A stretch of DNA of 39,772 nucleotides from Bacteroidaceae bacterium (GTDB lineage Bacteria > Bacteroidota > Bacteroidia > Bacteroidales > Bacteroidaceae). A model generated the notes under the pieces. That model had not been told where the DNA came from and searched no databases. It saw only the letters and a list, made by a program, of their open reading frames with translations. The translations under genes were made by a program, and so were the position numbers. Below, in pieces: positions 32,091 to 39,772 of the stretch. Positions within the stretch are counted from its first letter, which is position 1. Each line of letters starts with the position of its first letter. The stretch covers positions 1 through 39,772 of the forward strand of contig JAFRTJ010000060.1 of the NCBI GenBank assembly GCA_017427185.1, given 5' to 3'.

Positions 32091-34307
32091 TTAATAAGTC
32101 ACCTTCAAATACTTGCAGCCGTGAGAGGGAACAAAGTAGTTCGTGTCGCTGGTGGAAAGATCCTTCTGACGCCACAGGTCGCGAGCACTCTTGAGAGAGG
32201 AGATTCCCAACTGGGAGAAATATTTGCTGAAGTTGACCGTCTGGTCATCTGTTCCCACATTGAAGATTCCAATCGCATAACTGCCGTCTGCCAAGGGGCG
32301 ACGGAAGATTTGGATGTCACCCTCCTTTACGTCACGCGTGGCCTGCTTGCCCAAGATGTCCTGATTGACTGCATTCACCTCGTTGTTGCAAAGCAAGTTT
32401 ATGGTGAAAGCATCCAACTGGGCGAGGTCGCAACCAATAAGCATATCACTGGCCATCAGAGTCCATAGGGTGATGTGGGTATACTGCTCGTCAGGAGTCA
32501 AACGACTGTCGCGCAGGTTGTTGCTCCAACCTACCTTGCCCACTACCAACATGTCAGGATCGTTCCAATGACCTGGTTGAGCATACTGAGCCAGCTCTGC
32601 ATTGCGGACGAAGCCGATGTCGTACATGGAATTCCACGTGTCTGTGATGTCGCCAGTAGTGCGCCAAGAGTTCGCATCGACTGCATGACCCCACTTCCAC
32701 ACGTCGGCCATACCGTATTGACAAAGGCTGTAGAAGATGTCGCGAGGCTGTTGGCGCAGGTAGCCCTCCATGAGCAGGTAGGGGCGAACATAGCTGGCTA
32801 CGGTTCGATTGTCCTTTTCAGTCGCATGCTTTCTCCCATAGCCACACCAGTCGTATTTCAAGTAATCGATGCCCCAGCTGTTATAACTCTCAGCATCCTG
32901 CAATTCGTGGTCGATACTTCCCAAGTAACCTCCGCAGGTGCGATCGCCTGGCGAGGAGTAAATGCCAAACTTGAGGCCTTCGCTATGAAGCCAGTCGCCC
33001 AAATCCTTCATGCTTGGGAACTTCTCATTCACAGCGATGGTTCCATCGGCATTACGTTCAGGTGCCTCCCATCCGTCGTCGATGTTCATATAGGCATAGC
33101 CGTAGTCAGCCAACCCCTTCTCAATCAAAGCCTTGGCGCTGGAGATAACCTTGTCCTGAGTGACACTTAAACCCCAGCAGTTCCAGCTGTTCCATCCCAT
33201 TGGAGGAGTAAGGGCAATCTTGCTGCCACAACGAATGGTGAACTTCTGTTCCGCAACACCTTTGGCGTTCTCAGCACGAACGGTGAAAGTGTAACTGCCT
33301 CCCTTCTCGAGTTTTCCGCTCAAGGCTCCATTCTCAGGATTCAACTCCAGACCCTTGGGAAGGTCAGCTGAAGAGAACTTCATTGGGCGCTCACCACTTA
33401 CGCCAAAGCGGAAATGGATGGGAGAGCCAGGACGGACGCCATAGAGCGCTGTGGTGTTGAAACGAGGGGTTGCAGGCGCATCAGGAGTCAGGATGTATCG
33501 CATCACCATCGAGCTGCTGATGGATCGTGTACTCTTGCCCTCTGTGAAGGTGGCAATCACGTTTGTTCGCTTTGTCTTGTCAAAGTTGAGGGTATACTTG
33601 GCAGGTTTTCCCTTCGACGTAGCCACCTTTTTAGTGATGGTGCTGATCGTGTTGCCTGTCTCCGTATCAATGGTTTCCACCTTCAAAGTACCTGACATTT
33701 TGGTGTCATAGTTGCTGGTCAGGTTTATATCACACGCATCGTCACCCTTGGAGCTAAAGGAAAGAGCCAGACCATCGACACGGCTGGGCACTTTGATGCG
33801 GACTTGATCACCACACATACCACCTGGTTCGCCAGCATTGTAGCAGCGGACAGCCACCACGTTGTCCTGATCCCATTTGATGTCTTTACTGGTCACTTCC
33901 ACCAGATATTTGCGATGGGTGGACCAGGAAGACTTGTAGCCACCTGGATCGCTGGGAAACGAGCCTGTCTTGCCAATGAGTTTGCCGTTCAGGTAGGTTT
34001 CGTCGGCATCGTCAATCTGATCCATGCCAAACTCCACGTATTTCTTCAAATCGGAATTCTCAAGCATACTCTTGGTAATCTTCACATGGAAGCGATACCA
34101 TCCGAAGTTGTTGTCGTTCTTAATGCCTTGATTGTCCCAGTTCTGGGTAACGTCAAGCGTTTTCCAACTGCTGTCATCAAAGTTGGCAGAGCTCCATTCC
34201 TTGTTGTCGCCAACATGGAATTTTGCTGTCTTGAAAGTCAATTCCTGTGCTTGTGTCAGACCAAAACAGCAGCACATTAAAAAGCTTGCGAAAATAGTTC
34301 TTCTCAT
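32091..34307 (-). CDS. GH27 alpha-galactosidase with N-terminal jelly roll
   Basis: This exported 738-residue enzyme probably removes terminal alpha-galactose. The signal peptide ends near residue 20 (FGLTQA). A GH2-type sugar-binding jelly roll (about 25-175) and an Ig-like/putative-Ig segment (about 280-360) precede the GH27 barrel, which starts at LTPPMGWNSWNCWGL near residue 367. The likely nucleophile is Asp486 in DYLKYDWCGY and the likely acid/base is Asp553 in RTTGDITDTW; both are present. It has its own consensus promoter, so it is controlled separately from the other hydrolases. Confidence 0.92.
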   Translation of the reverse strand: MRRTIFASFLMCCCFGLTQAQELTFKTAKFHVGDNKEWSSANFDDSSWKTLDVTQNWDNQGIKNDNNFGWYRFHVKITKSMLENSDLKKYVEFGMDQIDDADETYLNGKLIGKTGSFPSDPGGYKSSWSTHRKYLVEVTSKDIKWDQDNVVAVRCYNAGEPGGMCGDQVRIKVPSRVDGLALSFSSKGDDACDINLTSNYDTKMSGTLKVETIDTETGNTISTITKKVATSKGKPAKYTLNFDKTKRTNVIATFTEGKSTRSISSSMVMRYILTPDAPATPRFNTTALYGVRPGSPIHFRFGVSGERPMKFSSADLPKGLELNPENGALSGKLEKGGSYTFTVRAENAKGVAEQKFTIRCGSKIALTPPMGWNSWNCWGLSVTQDKVISSAKALIEKGLADYGYAYMNIDDGWEAPERNADGTIAVNEKFPSMKDLGDWLHSEGLKFGIYSSPGDRTCGGYLGSIDHELQDAESYNSWGIDYLKYDWCGYGRKHATEKDNRTVASYVRPYLLMEGYLRQQPRDIFYSLCQYGMADVWKWGHAVDANSWRTTGDITDTWNSMYDIGFVRNAELAQYAQPGHWNDPDMLVVGKVGWSNNLRDSRLTPDEQYTHITLWTLMASDMLIGCDLAQLDAFTINLLCNNEVNAVNQDILGKQATRDVKEGDIQIFRRPLADGSYAIGIFNVGTDDQTVNFSKYFSQLGISSLKSARDLWRQKDLSTSDTNYFVPSHGCKYLKVTY

Positions 34308-34343
34308 GATAGTTTGTATTATGTTTTTGGGTTAAATCTGCCT

Positions 34344-34374
34344 CAAATTTAGTACATTTTGACAAAAGGACAAA
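34344..34374 (-). promoter_or_regulatory. Consensus promoter of the GH27 gene
   Basis: On the minus strand TTTG (34374-34371) and TAAATTTG (34351-34344) are separated by 19 bp, an exact match. The -33 box lies in the T-tract of the rplS terminator, so the two signals overlap. Confidence 0.75.
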
Positions 34375-34403
34375 AAAAAGCACTGAGAATGTTTTCCCAG
34401 TGC
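34371..34403 (-). terminator. rplS terminator
   Basis: On the minus strand GCACTG and CAGTGC (plus coordinates 34398-34403 and 34380-34385) form a stem followed by eight T residues. It lies 28 bp after the rplS stop. Confidence 0.9.
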
Positions 34404-34430
34404 ATTTCTTTTTCGCGATTTTGAAGGGGA

Positions 34431-34802
34431 TTATCCCTCTTTTGCAGCGCCGTAGTTGCGTTTCTCTGCAATACGTGCTTTCTTACCGGTCAAGTTGCGC
34501 AGGTAGTAAAGCTTAGCGCGACGTACCTTACCAATCTTGTTCACGGTAATGCTGTCGATGCTGGGAGACTCGATGGGGAAGATACGCTCAACACCCACGG
34601 TACCAGACATCTTGCGAACAGTGAAGCGCTTCTTCTCGCCATGACCGCAGATCTTAATGCAAACACCACGGTACAACTGGATACGCTCCTTGTTACCTTC
34701 GACAATTTTGTAAGCTACGGTAATAGTGTCACCAGCCTTGAATTTAGGGTGAGACTTGCCAGTAGCAAATGCTTCTTCAGCAATTTTAATTAAATCAGCC
34801 AT
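34431..34802 (-). CDS. rplS: Ribosomal protein L19
   Basis: L19 is a structural protein of the 50S subunit at the interface with the 30S. The 123-residue protein has the family blocks [49 protein letters not shown] and [15 protein letters not shown]. Length is normal. It stands alone with its own promoter, a structured leader and a strong terminator. Confidence 0.98.
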   Translation of the reverse strand: MADLIKIAEEAFATGKSHPKFKAGDTITVAYKIVEGNKERIQLYRGVCIKICGHGEKKRFTVRKMSGTVGVERIFPIESPSIDSITVNKIGKVRRAKLYYLRNLTGKKARIAEKRNYGAAKEG

Positions 34803-34841
34803 TTTCTGAAAAATGATTTATAAATTGTTTTGTCGATCACA

Positions 34842-34884
34842 CGTAGGCATAGCCAGGTCACTCTTTTCCTGCCAGCGACCTACG
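34842..34884 (-). promoter_or_regulatory. Structured leader of rplS
   Basis: In the rplS 5' leader, outer arms CGTAGG (34842-34847) and CCTACG (34879-34884) and inner arms CAGG (34854-34857) and CCTG (34868-34871) form a bulged hairpin. It lies about 40 nt before the start codon. Ribosomal protein leaders often bind their own product, so autoregulation by L19 is possible but unproven. Confidence 0.45.
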
Positions 34885-34896
34885 GGAAAGCGGGTG

Positions 34897-34904
34897 CAAA
34901 GTTA
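34897..34904 (-). promoter_or_regulatory. -7 element of rplS
   Basis: It reads TAACTTTG on the minus strand, a full TAnnTTTG match. T-rich sequence lies upstream without a clear TTTG. The predicted leader is about 90 nt. Confidence 0.6.
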
Positions 34905-34967
34905 GTAATTTTACATTGAAAAGCGAACCTTGACGCAAGAAATTTTCTCTTTTCTACATTTTTTTCC

Positions 34968-34975
34968 TATTTTTG
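34968..34975 (+). promoter_or_regulatory. -7 element of the 5'-nucleotidase pair
   Basis: TATTTTTG matches the -7 consensus. TTTT at 34943-34946 is an imperfect -33 candidate. The leader to ATG 35031 is about 50 nt. Confidence 0.55.
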
Positions 34976-35030
34976 CAGGGCAATAAAAGAATAACTTGAC
35001 AGTTTTTGAAACATTTATTCACGGAAACAA

Positions 35031-35783
35031 ATGAAGATAAAGAATCTTTTCCTCTTATGGCTTGCTCTCTTCGCGACGGAGCTGCAGGGCACTTTTGCCC
35101 AGGGATACAAGGTATATTCCGTTAGCAGCGAGCGATTGGAAGTGACCAAACGATTGGATGATGTGTCCGATGCCGATGCTTTCCTCATCGTTGAACCCTA
35201 CAAGAAATCGGTGGATAGCGTGATGACACCTATTTTAGGACAGAGTCTGGTGGCTATGAATGTGAAGCGCCCTGAATCATTGCTTAGCAATTGGGCAGCA
35301 GACGTGATGGTCGAGACCAGCACAGCAACTGGACTTCCCAAGGCTGACATGGGGCTGATAAACATGGGCGGCCTTCGCAACAATATGCCAGAAGGTATTG
35401 TGCGACGTGGAGACATCATCCAGATTTCACCTTTCGAGAACAAAGTTTGCGTTCTGGAGATGAAAGGAAGCGATGTGGAGGAACTGATGCGCAACATTGC
35501 TTCCGCTCATGGCGAAGGCGTAAGCAGCGAGGTGCGACTGGTAATCAGCTCGGATGGTCAGCTCCGCAGCGCCACCATCAATGGTCAGCCCATCGATCAC
35601 GACCGAACGTATCGGATTGCTACCATAGACTATCTGGCAGAAGGAAATGACAAGATGGTTGCCTTGAAGAAACATGGCAAAAAGTATGACATGGGAATGT
35701 TGGCCCGCGATGCTATGATGGAAAGCATAATCAAGAACCGCAACATCAGTAGCCGCATCGAGGGTAGGATCGTGGTTGAATAA
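35031..35783 (+). CDS. 5'-nucleotidase C-terminal (substrate-binding) domain protein
   Basis: This 250-residue exported protein (signal peptide to about residue 23, LQGTFAQ) matches only the C-terminal domain of UshA-type 5'-nucleotidases. Landmarks are SLLSNWAADVMVETST, DMGLINMGGLRNNMPEGIVR and the end block RTYRIATIDYLAEGNDKM. The metallophosphoesterase half is encoded by the next gene, 15 bp downstream, so the two probably work as a two-subunit enzyme hydrolysing nucleotides in the periplasm. Confidence 0.88.
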   Translation: MKIKNLFLLWLALFATELQGTFAQGYKVYSVSSERLEVTKRLDDVSDADAFLIVEPYKKSVDSVMTPILGQSLVAMNVKRPESLLSNWAADVMVETSTATGLPKADMGLINMGGLRNNMPEGIVRRGDIIQISPFENKVCVLEMKGSDVEELMRNIASAHGEGVSSEVRLVISSDGQLRSATINGQPIDHDRTYRIATIDYLAEGNDKMVALKKHGKKYDMGMLARDAMMESIIKNRNISSRIEGRIVVE

Positions 35784-35798
35784 GTAGCAGAAAGAGTT

Positions 35799-36644
35799 AT
35801 GAGAAGAATCTGTTTTTTCCTGTTTTCCTTATTTATATACTTGTATGGATGGACTCAATTACCCACCACACGAAGTCTATTCATCGCCCATACCAGCGAT
35901 ACTCACTCTTGCATCGAACCCATTTCCCCCAACTTTGCTGATACAGCTCAAGCCAATAAGGGAGGCTATCTGCGTCGTGTTTCCTTAATCAAGCAATTGC
36001 GTCGCGAACACCCAAACGATCTCCTACTCTTTGACTGTGGTGATTTCTCGCAAGGTAGTGTCTACTATAACCTGTTCAAGGGCGAAGTGGAAATTCTGTT
36101 GATGAATCAGATGGGATACGACGCATGTACCATTGGTAATCATGAATTCGATTTTGGACTAGAGAACATGGCTCGCCTTTTCCGTATGGCAGAGTTCCCC
36201 ATCGTTTGTTGCAACTATGACTTCTCTGGGACTCCTGTCGAAGGACTGGTGAAACCTTATATTATATTAGAACGTGCTGGCGTGCGTGTAGGCATTCTGG
36301 GAGTTTCCCCAAGAATGGAAGGATTGATTGCCCAAGCCAACTACCAAGGTGTGGAGTACACAAAACCCATCAAGGCTGCACAACCCATTGTCGACCATCT
36401 CCGCCAGAAGGAGCAATGCGATGTGGTCATTTGCCTAAGTCATCTGGGGTGGCTTGAAGGCGAGGAAGGAGATAAGGGTTTCATTGCTGGCACACATGGC
36501 ATCGATGTGGTGCTTGGCGGTCACAGTCACACTTATTTCGAGCATCCACAATACATCCTCAATAGCGAAGGACACGAGATCGTGGTCAACCACATGGGCA
36601 AGAATGCCCGTTTCGTAGGGACATTGGAGCTGGGTATTCAATAG
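35799..36644 (+). CDS. 5'-nucleotidase metallophosphoesterase domain protein
   Basis: This 281-residue exported protein is the catalytic half of a UshA-type 5'-nucleotidase. Metal-binding motifs are HTSDTHS, DCGDFSQGS, TIGNHEFDFG, CLSHLG and GGHSHTYFE, all intact. It lacks the C-terminal substrate-binding domain, which is supplied by the preceding gene. The order (C-domain gene first) is the reverse of the fused protein. The 15-bp gap implies co-expression. Confidence 0.9.
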   Translation: MRRICFFLFSLFIYLYGWTQLPTTRSLFIAHTSDTHSCIEPISPNFADTAQANKGGYLRRVSLIKQLRREHPNDLLLFDCGDFSQGSVYYNLFKGEVEILLMNQMGYDACTIGNHEFDFGLENMARLFRMAEFPIVCCNYDFSGTPVEGLVKPYIILERAGVRVGILGVSPRMEGLIAQANYQGVEYTKPIKAAQPIVDHLRQKEQCDVVICLSHLGWLEGEEGDKGFIAGTHGIDVVLGGHSHTYFEHPQYILNSEGHEIVVNHMGKNARFVGTLELGIQ

Positions 36645-36691
36645 AACTGCCTCCCCCGCAAAGATAAGGGGATGAGGGGAATACCTTGAGG

Positions 36692-37405
36692 CTACTCGAA
36701 GTATAGCGTAAAGACAATCAGTTTGCTCTGTGCCCCATCCAGACTGTGGGTGAACTTCTCCAGGGTGTTATCGATGAGATCTGATCGATTCTTCTTCAAG
36801 ATATCAGCCAAGCCAATGCAGAACTTCAGTTCTGGAATAAGTTTGAAGAATGGCAGATAGATGTCGCATCCCATTCCCAATTCCAGATAGCAATCAAAGG
36901 GCTTCATCATCAGAGCAGCATGTTTGCGGGTCGTCAGGTCCACAGTAGGAGAAGCACCAGCTATCAGGTAGGGGCGAAAATTGTTCCAGCGAGGCGCAGA
37001 GAATTTCACATCGACAGGCACAGAGACATAGGTGCTCTTGATGTTTTGCGTACTGTCTCGTCCAGACAATTGTTCATGGAAAGTGATATGCTTCTGGCCA
37101 AAATGCAAAGTCGGACTCACACGCAAAGAGAAATGCTTGTTGAGCCTCCACTCTCCTAGCACACCCACACTGAATCCTGGATTATAGTTATCCACGTCGG
37201 CATACCATTGCTGACCTGAAACGGGATCTATATATCCATTGTTCTGGAGCTCCAAGTCCTGAATATGGAAACCGAAGAGAAACCCATAATGAAACTGGCG
37301 AAAATCCAAATAAGGCCGATGCTGCAGCTTACGTGTTTGTCCTGCCACAGTCATGCAAACCGTCAGCATCAACAGAAGGGTTAAAAAGGATTTTCTGCGT
37401 ATCAT
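36692..37405 (-). CDS. porT: PorT family beta-barrel protein of type IX secretion
   Basis: This 237-residue outer-membrane protein resembles PorT, required for T9SS export in Porphyromonas gingivalis. I start it at ATG 37405 (MIRRKSFLTLLLMLTVCMTV, a signal peptide); the frame also opens at a GTG 30 bp upstream. The typical block RPYLDFRQFHYGFLFGFHIQ is near residue 31, followed by alternating beta strands to a C-terminal aromatic (FTLYFE). Its presence fits the T9SS-sorting-type C-terminus of the gene at 567-2960. It stands alone and converges with the 5'-nucleotidase pair. Confidence 0.8.
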   Translation of the reverse strand: MIRRKSFLTLLLMLTVCMTVAGQTRKLQHRPYLDFRQFHYGFLFGFHIQDLELQNNGYIDPVSGQQWYADVDNYNPGFSVGVLGEWRLNKHFSLRVSPTLHFGQKHITFHEQLSGRDSTQNIKSTYVSVPVDVKFSAPRWNNFRPYLIAGASPTVDLTTRKHAALMMKPFDCYLELGMGCDIYLPFFKLIPELKFCIGLADILKKNRSDLIDNTLEKFTHSLDGAQSKLIVFTLYFE

Positions 37406-37515
37406 TCTTCCATAATAAACGTGTTTTGCACCCACTTTATTGTAACAATCACTAAAAATGATGAAAAACTGAAGAATTTTACATGAAAAATTAGGGGGGA
37501 ATCACTAAAATTGAC

Positions 37516-37523
37516 TACATTTG
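37516..37523 (+). promoter_or_regulatory. -7 element of the ferredoxin gene
   Basis: TACATTTG matches TAnnTTTG 42 bp before ATG 37566. No convincing -33 element is seen. Confidence 0.5.
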
Positions 37524-37565
37524 CAAAGAGATTATTAACAACAACTATTTTAAACAACATCTATT

Positions 37566-37730
37566 ATGGCTTACGTTATTGGTGATGATTGTGTTGCATG
37601 CGGCACATGTATCGACGAATGCCCCGTTGGAGCAATCTCCGAGGGCGAAAAGTATTCAATTGACCCTGATCAGTGCACAGAATGTGGTACTTGCGCTGAT
37701 GCATGCCCTAGTGGTGCTATCACACTCTGA
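37566..37730 (+). CDS. 2[4Fe-4S] ferredoxin
   Basis: This 54-residue electron carrier has two complete cluster motifs: CVACGTCIDECP (Cys9, 12, 15, 19) and CTECGTCADACP (Cys37, 40, 43, 47). It starts MAYVIGDDCV and ends GAITL, the standard clostridial-type ferredoxin length. It has its own -7 element and a strong terminator, so it is monocistronic. It probably serves low-potential reactions such as pyruvate:ferredoxin oxidoreductase or radical SAM enzymes; the partner is not known from the sequence. Confidence 0.96.
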   Translation: MAYVIGDDCVACGTCIDECPVGAISEGEKYSIDPDQCTECGTCADACPSGAITL

Positions 37731-37782
37731 CCAATCTGATTCATTGATTCAAAACAGATTGCTGCAGATTAATGCAATAGTT

Positions 37783-37813
37783 AAGATGGGAAAAAATTTC
37801 CCATCTTTTTTTA
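37783..37813 (+). terminator. Terminator of the ferredoxin gene
   Basis: AAGATGGGAAA and its complement TTTCCCATCTT (37783-37808) form a perfect stem followed by a run of T residues. Confidence 0.92.
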
Positions 37814-38255
37814 TTTCTTCCGATAGTCAGAAAAGGATTCTTCATATATGGAAATGCCTATATGGAACACATTCAAACACAGCTAAGGTATAGCTGTATG
37901 AAATCCTCTTTTGCCAAAAGAAACATATTTTTTCTTGGAACTCACTTCTGTACCAGAAAGAATATCCCTAACAAACGATGATTTTATTTGCAAAGAAGGA
38001 ATATCCTTAATGATACCAATGGAAATTAGTTTCATGCAACAGTTTAGTCCCAAAAGAGACATGAGAATGGAAACAAGGTATGTTCTTTTTATGATACAGA
38101 GTTAGATTTCATTCTGAGACCGCAGATTTTCTTCATAAAAACAGGTTTAAAACACATTTTTTAATCTTACTTCACACAAAGTATACCAAAAAACACGACA
38201 CTTATGTCAAAAGAAATAAAAAAAATGTAACTTTGGGGAATAAAACAAGAAAAAC
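37814..38255. other. Non-coding stretch before the G1P dehydrogenase gene
   Basis: I see no convincing gene in this 440-bp AT-rich region. A 64-codon frame at 37911-38105 has no ribosome-binding site and low-complexity composition. A small hairpin (CAGCTA/TAGCTG, 37878-37894) is present. A -7 element (TAACTTTG) at 38228-38235 lies just before the next gene. Confidence 0.6.
38228..38235 (+). promoter_or_regulatory. -7 element of the G1P dehydrogenase gene
   Basis: TAACTTTG matches TAnnTTTG 20 bp before ATG 38256. The -33 region is not clear. Confidence 0.55.
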
Positions 38256-39608
38256 ATGACTACGGAAGAAAGAATTACGAATGCACTGAAAAGCGCGACA
38301 GACACGAAAGTGTTCAAGATGGGTAAGAACATCCTACACTTAGTTCCTCAGACATTTAAGGAATTATTCCCTGGACGCACAGCTATCATCGTGGCAGACA
38401 AAAACACATGGAGAGTGGCTGGAGAACAAGTTTTTGAACTGATGCAGAAATCGAGTATAGAATGTGGAGTTTTCCTCTTCCCCGAATCAGAATTCCATGC
38501 CGATTGGGATCATATCCAAACAATTGATGCTTTACTTGATCAGACTGGATCTGTGGCCATTTCAGTAGGTTCGGGAACTATAAATGACCTATGCAAACTG
38601 ACGGCCCATCACCATCACCAGTCCTACTTGAGCGTTGCAACAGCTGCATCAGTGGACGGATACACTTCCTTTGGCGCCTCCATAACTTACGAGGGGCTTA
38701 AACAAACCTTCGAATGCCCAGCTCCAATCGCATTGATTGCAGATATTGACATCATTGCCAAGGCTCCAAAGGAAATGACAGCAGCAGGATATGCTGACTT
38801 AGCTGCCAAAATTCCAGCAGGAGCAGAATGGATGATTGCTGATCTCTTCGGTACTGAGCCCATCATCCCTGAAGCATGGCATATGCTTCAGGACGTGTTG
38901 GACGAGATGTTGTCTGATCCTGAAGGTGTAGCGGCAGGAAAAACCGAAGCAATTGGTGCTCTGTTCGAAGGACTTACCTTGAGCGGATTCGCCATGCAGG
39001 CAGCACGTTCCAGCAGACCTGCATCATGCACGGATCATCTGTTCAGCCATTTCCTAGACATGACAGGACATCGCTTTAAAGGGAAACTGCAGTCACACGG
39101 ATTCCAAGTTGCAATTGGAACACTCACAATGTGTGCTTTCTTCGATGAATTTCTCAAGCTAGACCTCACAAAATTGGATGTAGACAAATGTGTCGAGAAA
39201 TGGCCTTCTTTAGAAAGTGAACAAAAAAGAGCTGAAAAACTTTTTCGGAATTTTGTGAATCCAAAACTAGGAGTAGCTGAGATCACTTCAAAATATTCTG
39301 ATAAAGAAGGCGTTCGAGAGCAACTAACCAAGGTACGAAATGAATGGCCTCAACTGAAAAAGAAATATCGTCAGCAAGTATATACCTTCGAAAAGATGCA
39401 GCGTCTTTTCAAAATTGTCGGTGCACCCAGCGACCCCTCCGAAATAGGAGTCAGTCGCCAAAAATTACGCGAGATTGTTCCTTACGCACAACTGATGCGG
39501 GCACGAATCAATCTTCTGGATCTCGCCAAGCGAGCTGAAATCTATGATTATTTAGTCGACAAAGTCTTCGGTCCAGAAGGCTCCTGGTCCACCAGCTCGG
39601 AAAAATAA
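38256..39608 (+). CDS. sn-glycerol-1-phosphate dehydrogenase family (AraM/EgsA-like)
   Basis: This 450-residue cytoplasmic enzyme belongs to the iron/zinc alcohol dehydrogenase-like family that includes archaeal and bacterial glycerol-1-phosphate dehydrogenases. The nucleotide loop is VGSGTINDL (residues 104-112), followed by ATAASVDGYTSFGASI. Metal-site blocks are GYADLAAK, HLFSHFLDM and SHGFQVAIGT. The family reduces dihydroxyacetone phosphate to sn-glycerol-1-phosphate with NAD(P)H. The protein is somewhat longer than the usual bacterial AraM, with a charged helical C-terminal region (about 320-400). It stands alone, so the pathway it feeds (unusual lipid or sugar metabolism) is not visible here. 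Confidence 0.85.
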   Translation: MTTEERITNALKSATDTKVFKMGKNILHLVPQTFKELFPGRTAIIVADKNTWRVAGEQVFELMQKSSIECGVFLFPESEFHADWDHIQTIDALLDQTGSVAISVGSGTINDLCKLTAHHHHQSYLSVATAASVDGYTSFGASITYEGLKQTFECPAPIALIADIDIIAKAPKEMTAAGYADLAAKIPAGAEWMIADLFGTEPIIPEAWHMLQDVLDEMLSDPEGVAAGKTEAIGALFEGLTLSGFAMQAARSSRPASCTDHLFSHFLDMTGHRFKGKLQSHGFQVAIGTLTMCAFFDEFLKLDLTKLDVDKCVEKWPSLESEQKRAEKLFRNFVNPKLGVAEITSKYSDKEGVREQLTKVRNEWPQLKKKYRQQVYTFEKMQRLFKIVGAPSDPSEIGVSRQKLREIVPYAQLMRARINLLDLAKRAEIYDYLVDKVFGPEGSWSTSSEK

Positions 39609-39643
39609 CGCGCTCCGCGGGTTCAAATATAAAGAAAAAAGAG

Positions 39644-39681
39644 GAGGGGGACGCGTCCCTTTTCATGGACACATCCCCCTC
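39644..39681 (-). terminator. Terminator of the rRNA operon
   Basis: GAGGGGGA (39644-39651) and TCCCCCTC (39674-39681) pair perfectly, with an inner GTCC/GGAC stem. On the minus strand the stem is followed by CTCTTTTTTCTTT. It lies about 15 bp after the 5S rRNA end. Confidence 0.85.
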
Positions 39682-39695
39682 TCGAAATCATAAAA

Positions 39696-39772
39696 GAAGG
39701 CGGCGACCTACTCTCCCACAGACGCAGTACCATCGGCGCGGGCGGGCTTAACTTCTCTGTTCGGAATGGGAA
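39696..39772 (-). rRNA. rrf: 5S ribosomal RNA, 3' part (runs off the window)
   Basis: The complement contains CATTCCGAACAGAGAAGTTA, GATGGTACTGC and GGGAGAGTAGGTCGCCGCC, the conserved 3' two-thirds of bacterial 5S rRNA ending near 39696. The 5' end lies beyond 39772. It is the last gene of an rRNA operon on the minus strand, and a terminator follows. Confidence 0.95.

Noticed and set aside
37911..38105. 64-codon open frame upstream of the G1P dehydrogenase gene
   Set aside because: AT-rich, no ribosome-binding site, no domain; treated as non-coding.

Overview
The window looks like a chromosomal segment of a Bacteroidales bacterium, most likely Prevotella or a close relative. The sequence supports this in four ways: promoters of the Bacteroidota type (TTTG, about 19 bp, TAnnTTTG) occur throughout; a V/A-type ATPase operon has the Bacteroidales gene order E-DUF2764-A-B-D-I-K; there is a PorT homologue and a type IX secretion (T9SS) style C-terminal sorting domain; and a radical SAM/SPASM plus lipoprotein pair known to me mainly from this order. 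No phage, plasmid or CRISPR structure is visible.

Layout. 1-566: non-coding, with a 26-bp palindrome, a short tandem repeat and a promoter. 567-3199: a large secreted T9SS-cargo-like gene split by one in-frame TAA, then a 57-aa Gly-rich peptide. 3558-11320: the seven-gene V-type ATPase operon, bounded by a terminator and a promoter on the left and a terminator on the right. 11411-18234: metG, then a surface-polysaccharide group (MOP flippase, GT14-like glycosyltransferase, acyltransferase) and a secreted Ntn-hydrolase. 18270-19804 (minus): a SPASM radical SAM enzyme translationally coupled to a putative lipoprotein substrate. 19941-20981: a second acyltransferase, possibly on a nearly leaderless mRNA. 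20982-22816: an accessory patch with a decayed IS4-type transposase, an AraC-like regulator, a cluster of GTCGCA half-sites and a 60-aa protein whose last 79 bp are duplicated 1.2 kb upstream.

22816-34307: a glycan-degradation region without SusC/SusD. Three minus-strand genes (GH99-like, an unclassified secreted protein with two tandem helical repeats, and a GH2-like protein lacking the usual acid/base Glu) diverge from a GH95-like lipoprotein. A CACGTTG repeat patch and a minus-strand GH27 alpha-galactosidase follow. 34431-39608: core genes, namely rplS with a structured leader, a 5'-nucleotidase split over two genes, porT, a 54-aa 2[4Fe-4S] ferredoxin and a bacterial sn-glycerol-1-phosphate dehydrogenase. 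The right edge carries the 3' end of a 5S rRNA on the minus strand with its terminator.

The best candidates for something under-described are the radical SAM/lipoprotein pair, the AraC / half-site / 60-aa protein unit with its duplicated 3' end, and the unclassified 744-aa secreted protein. All functions are read from sequence by eye; no database search was run.
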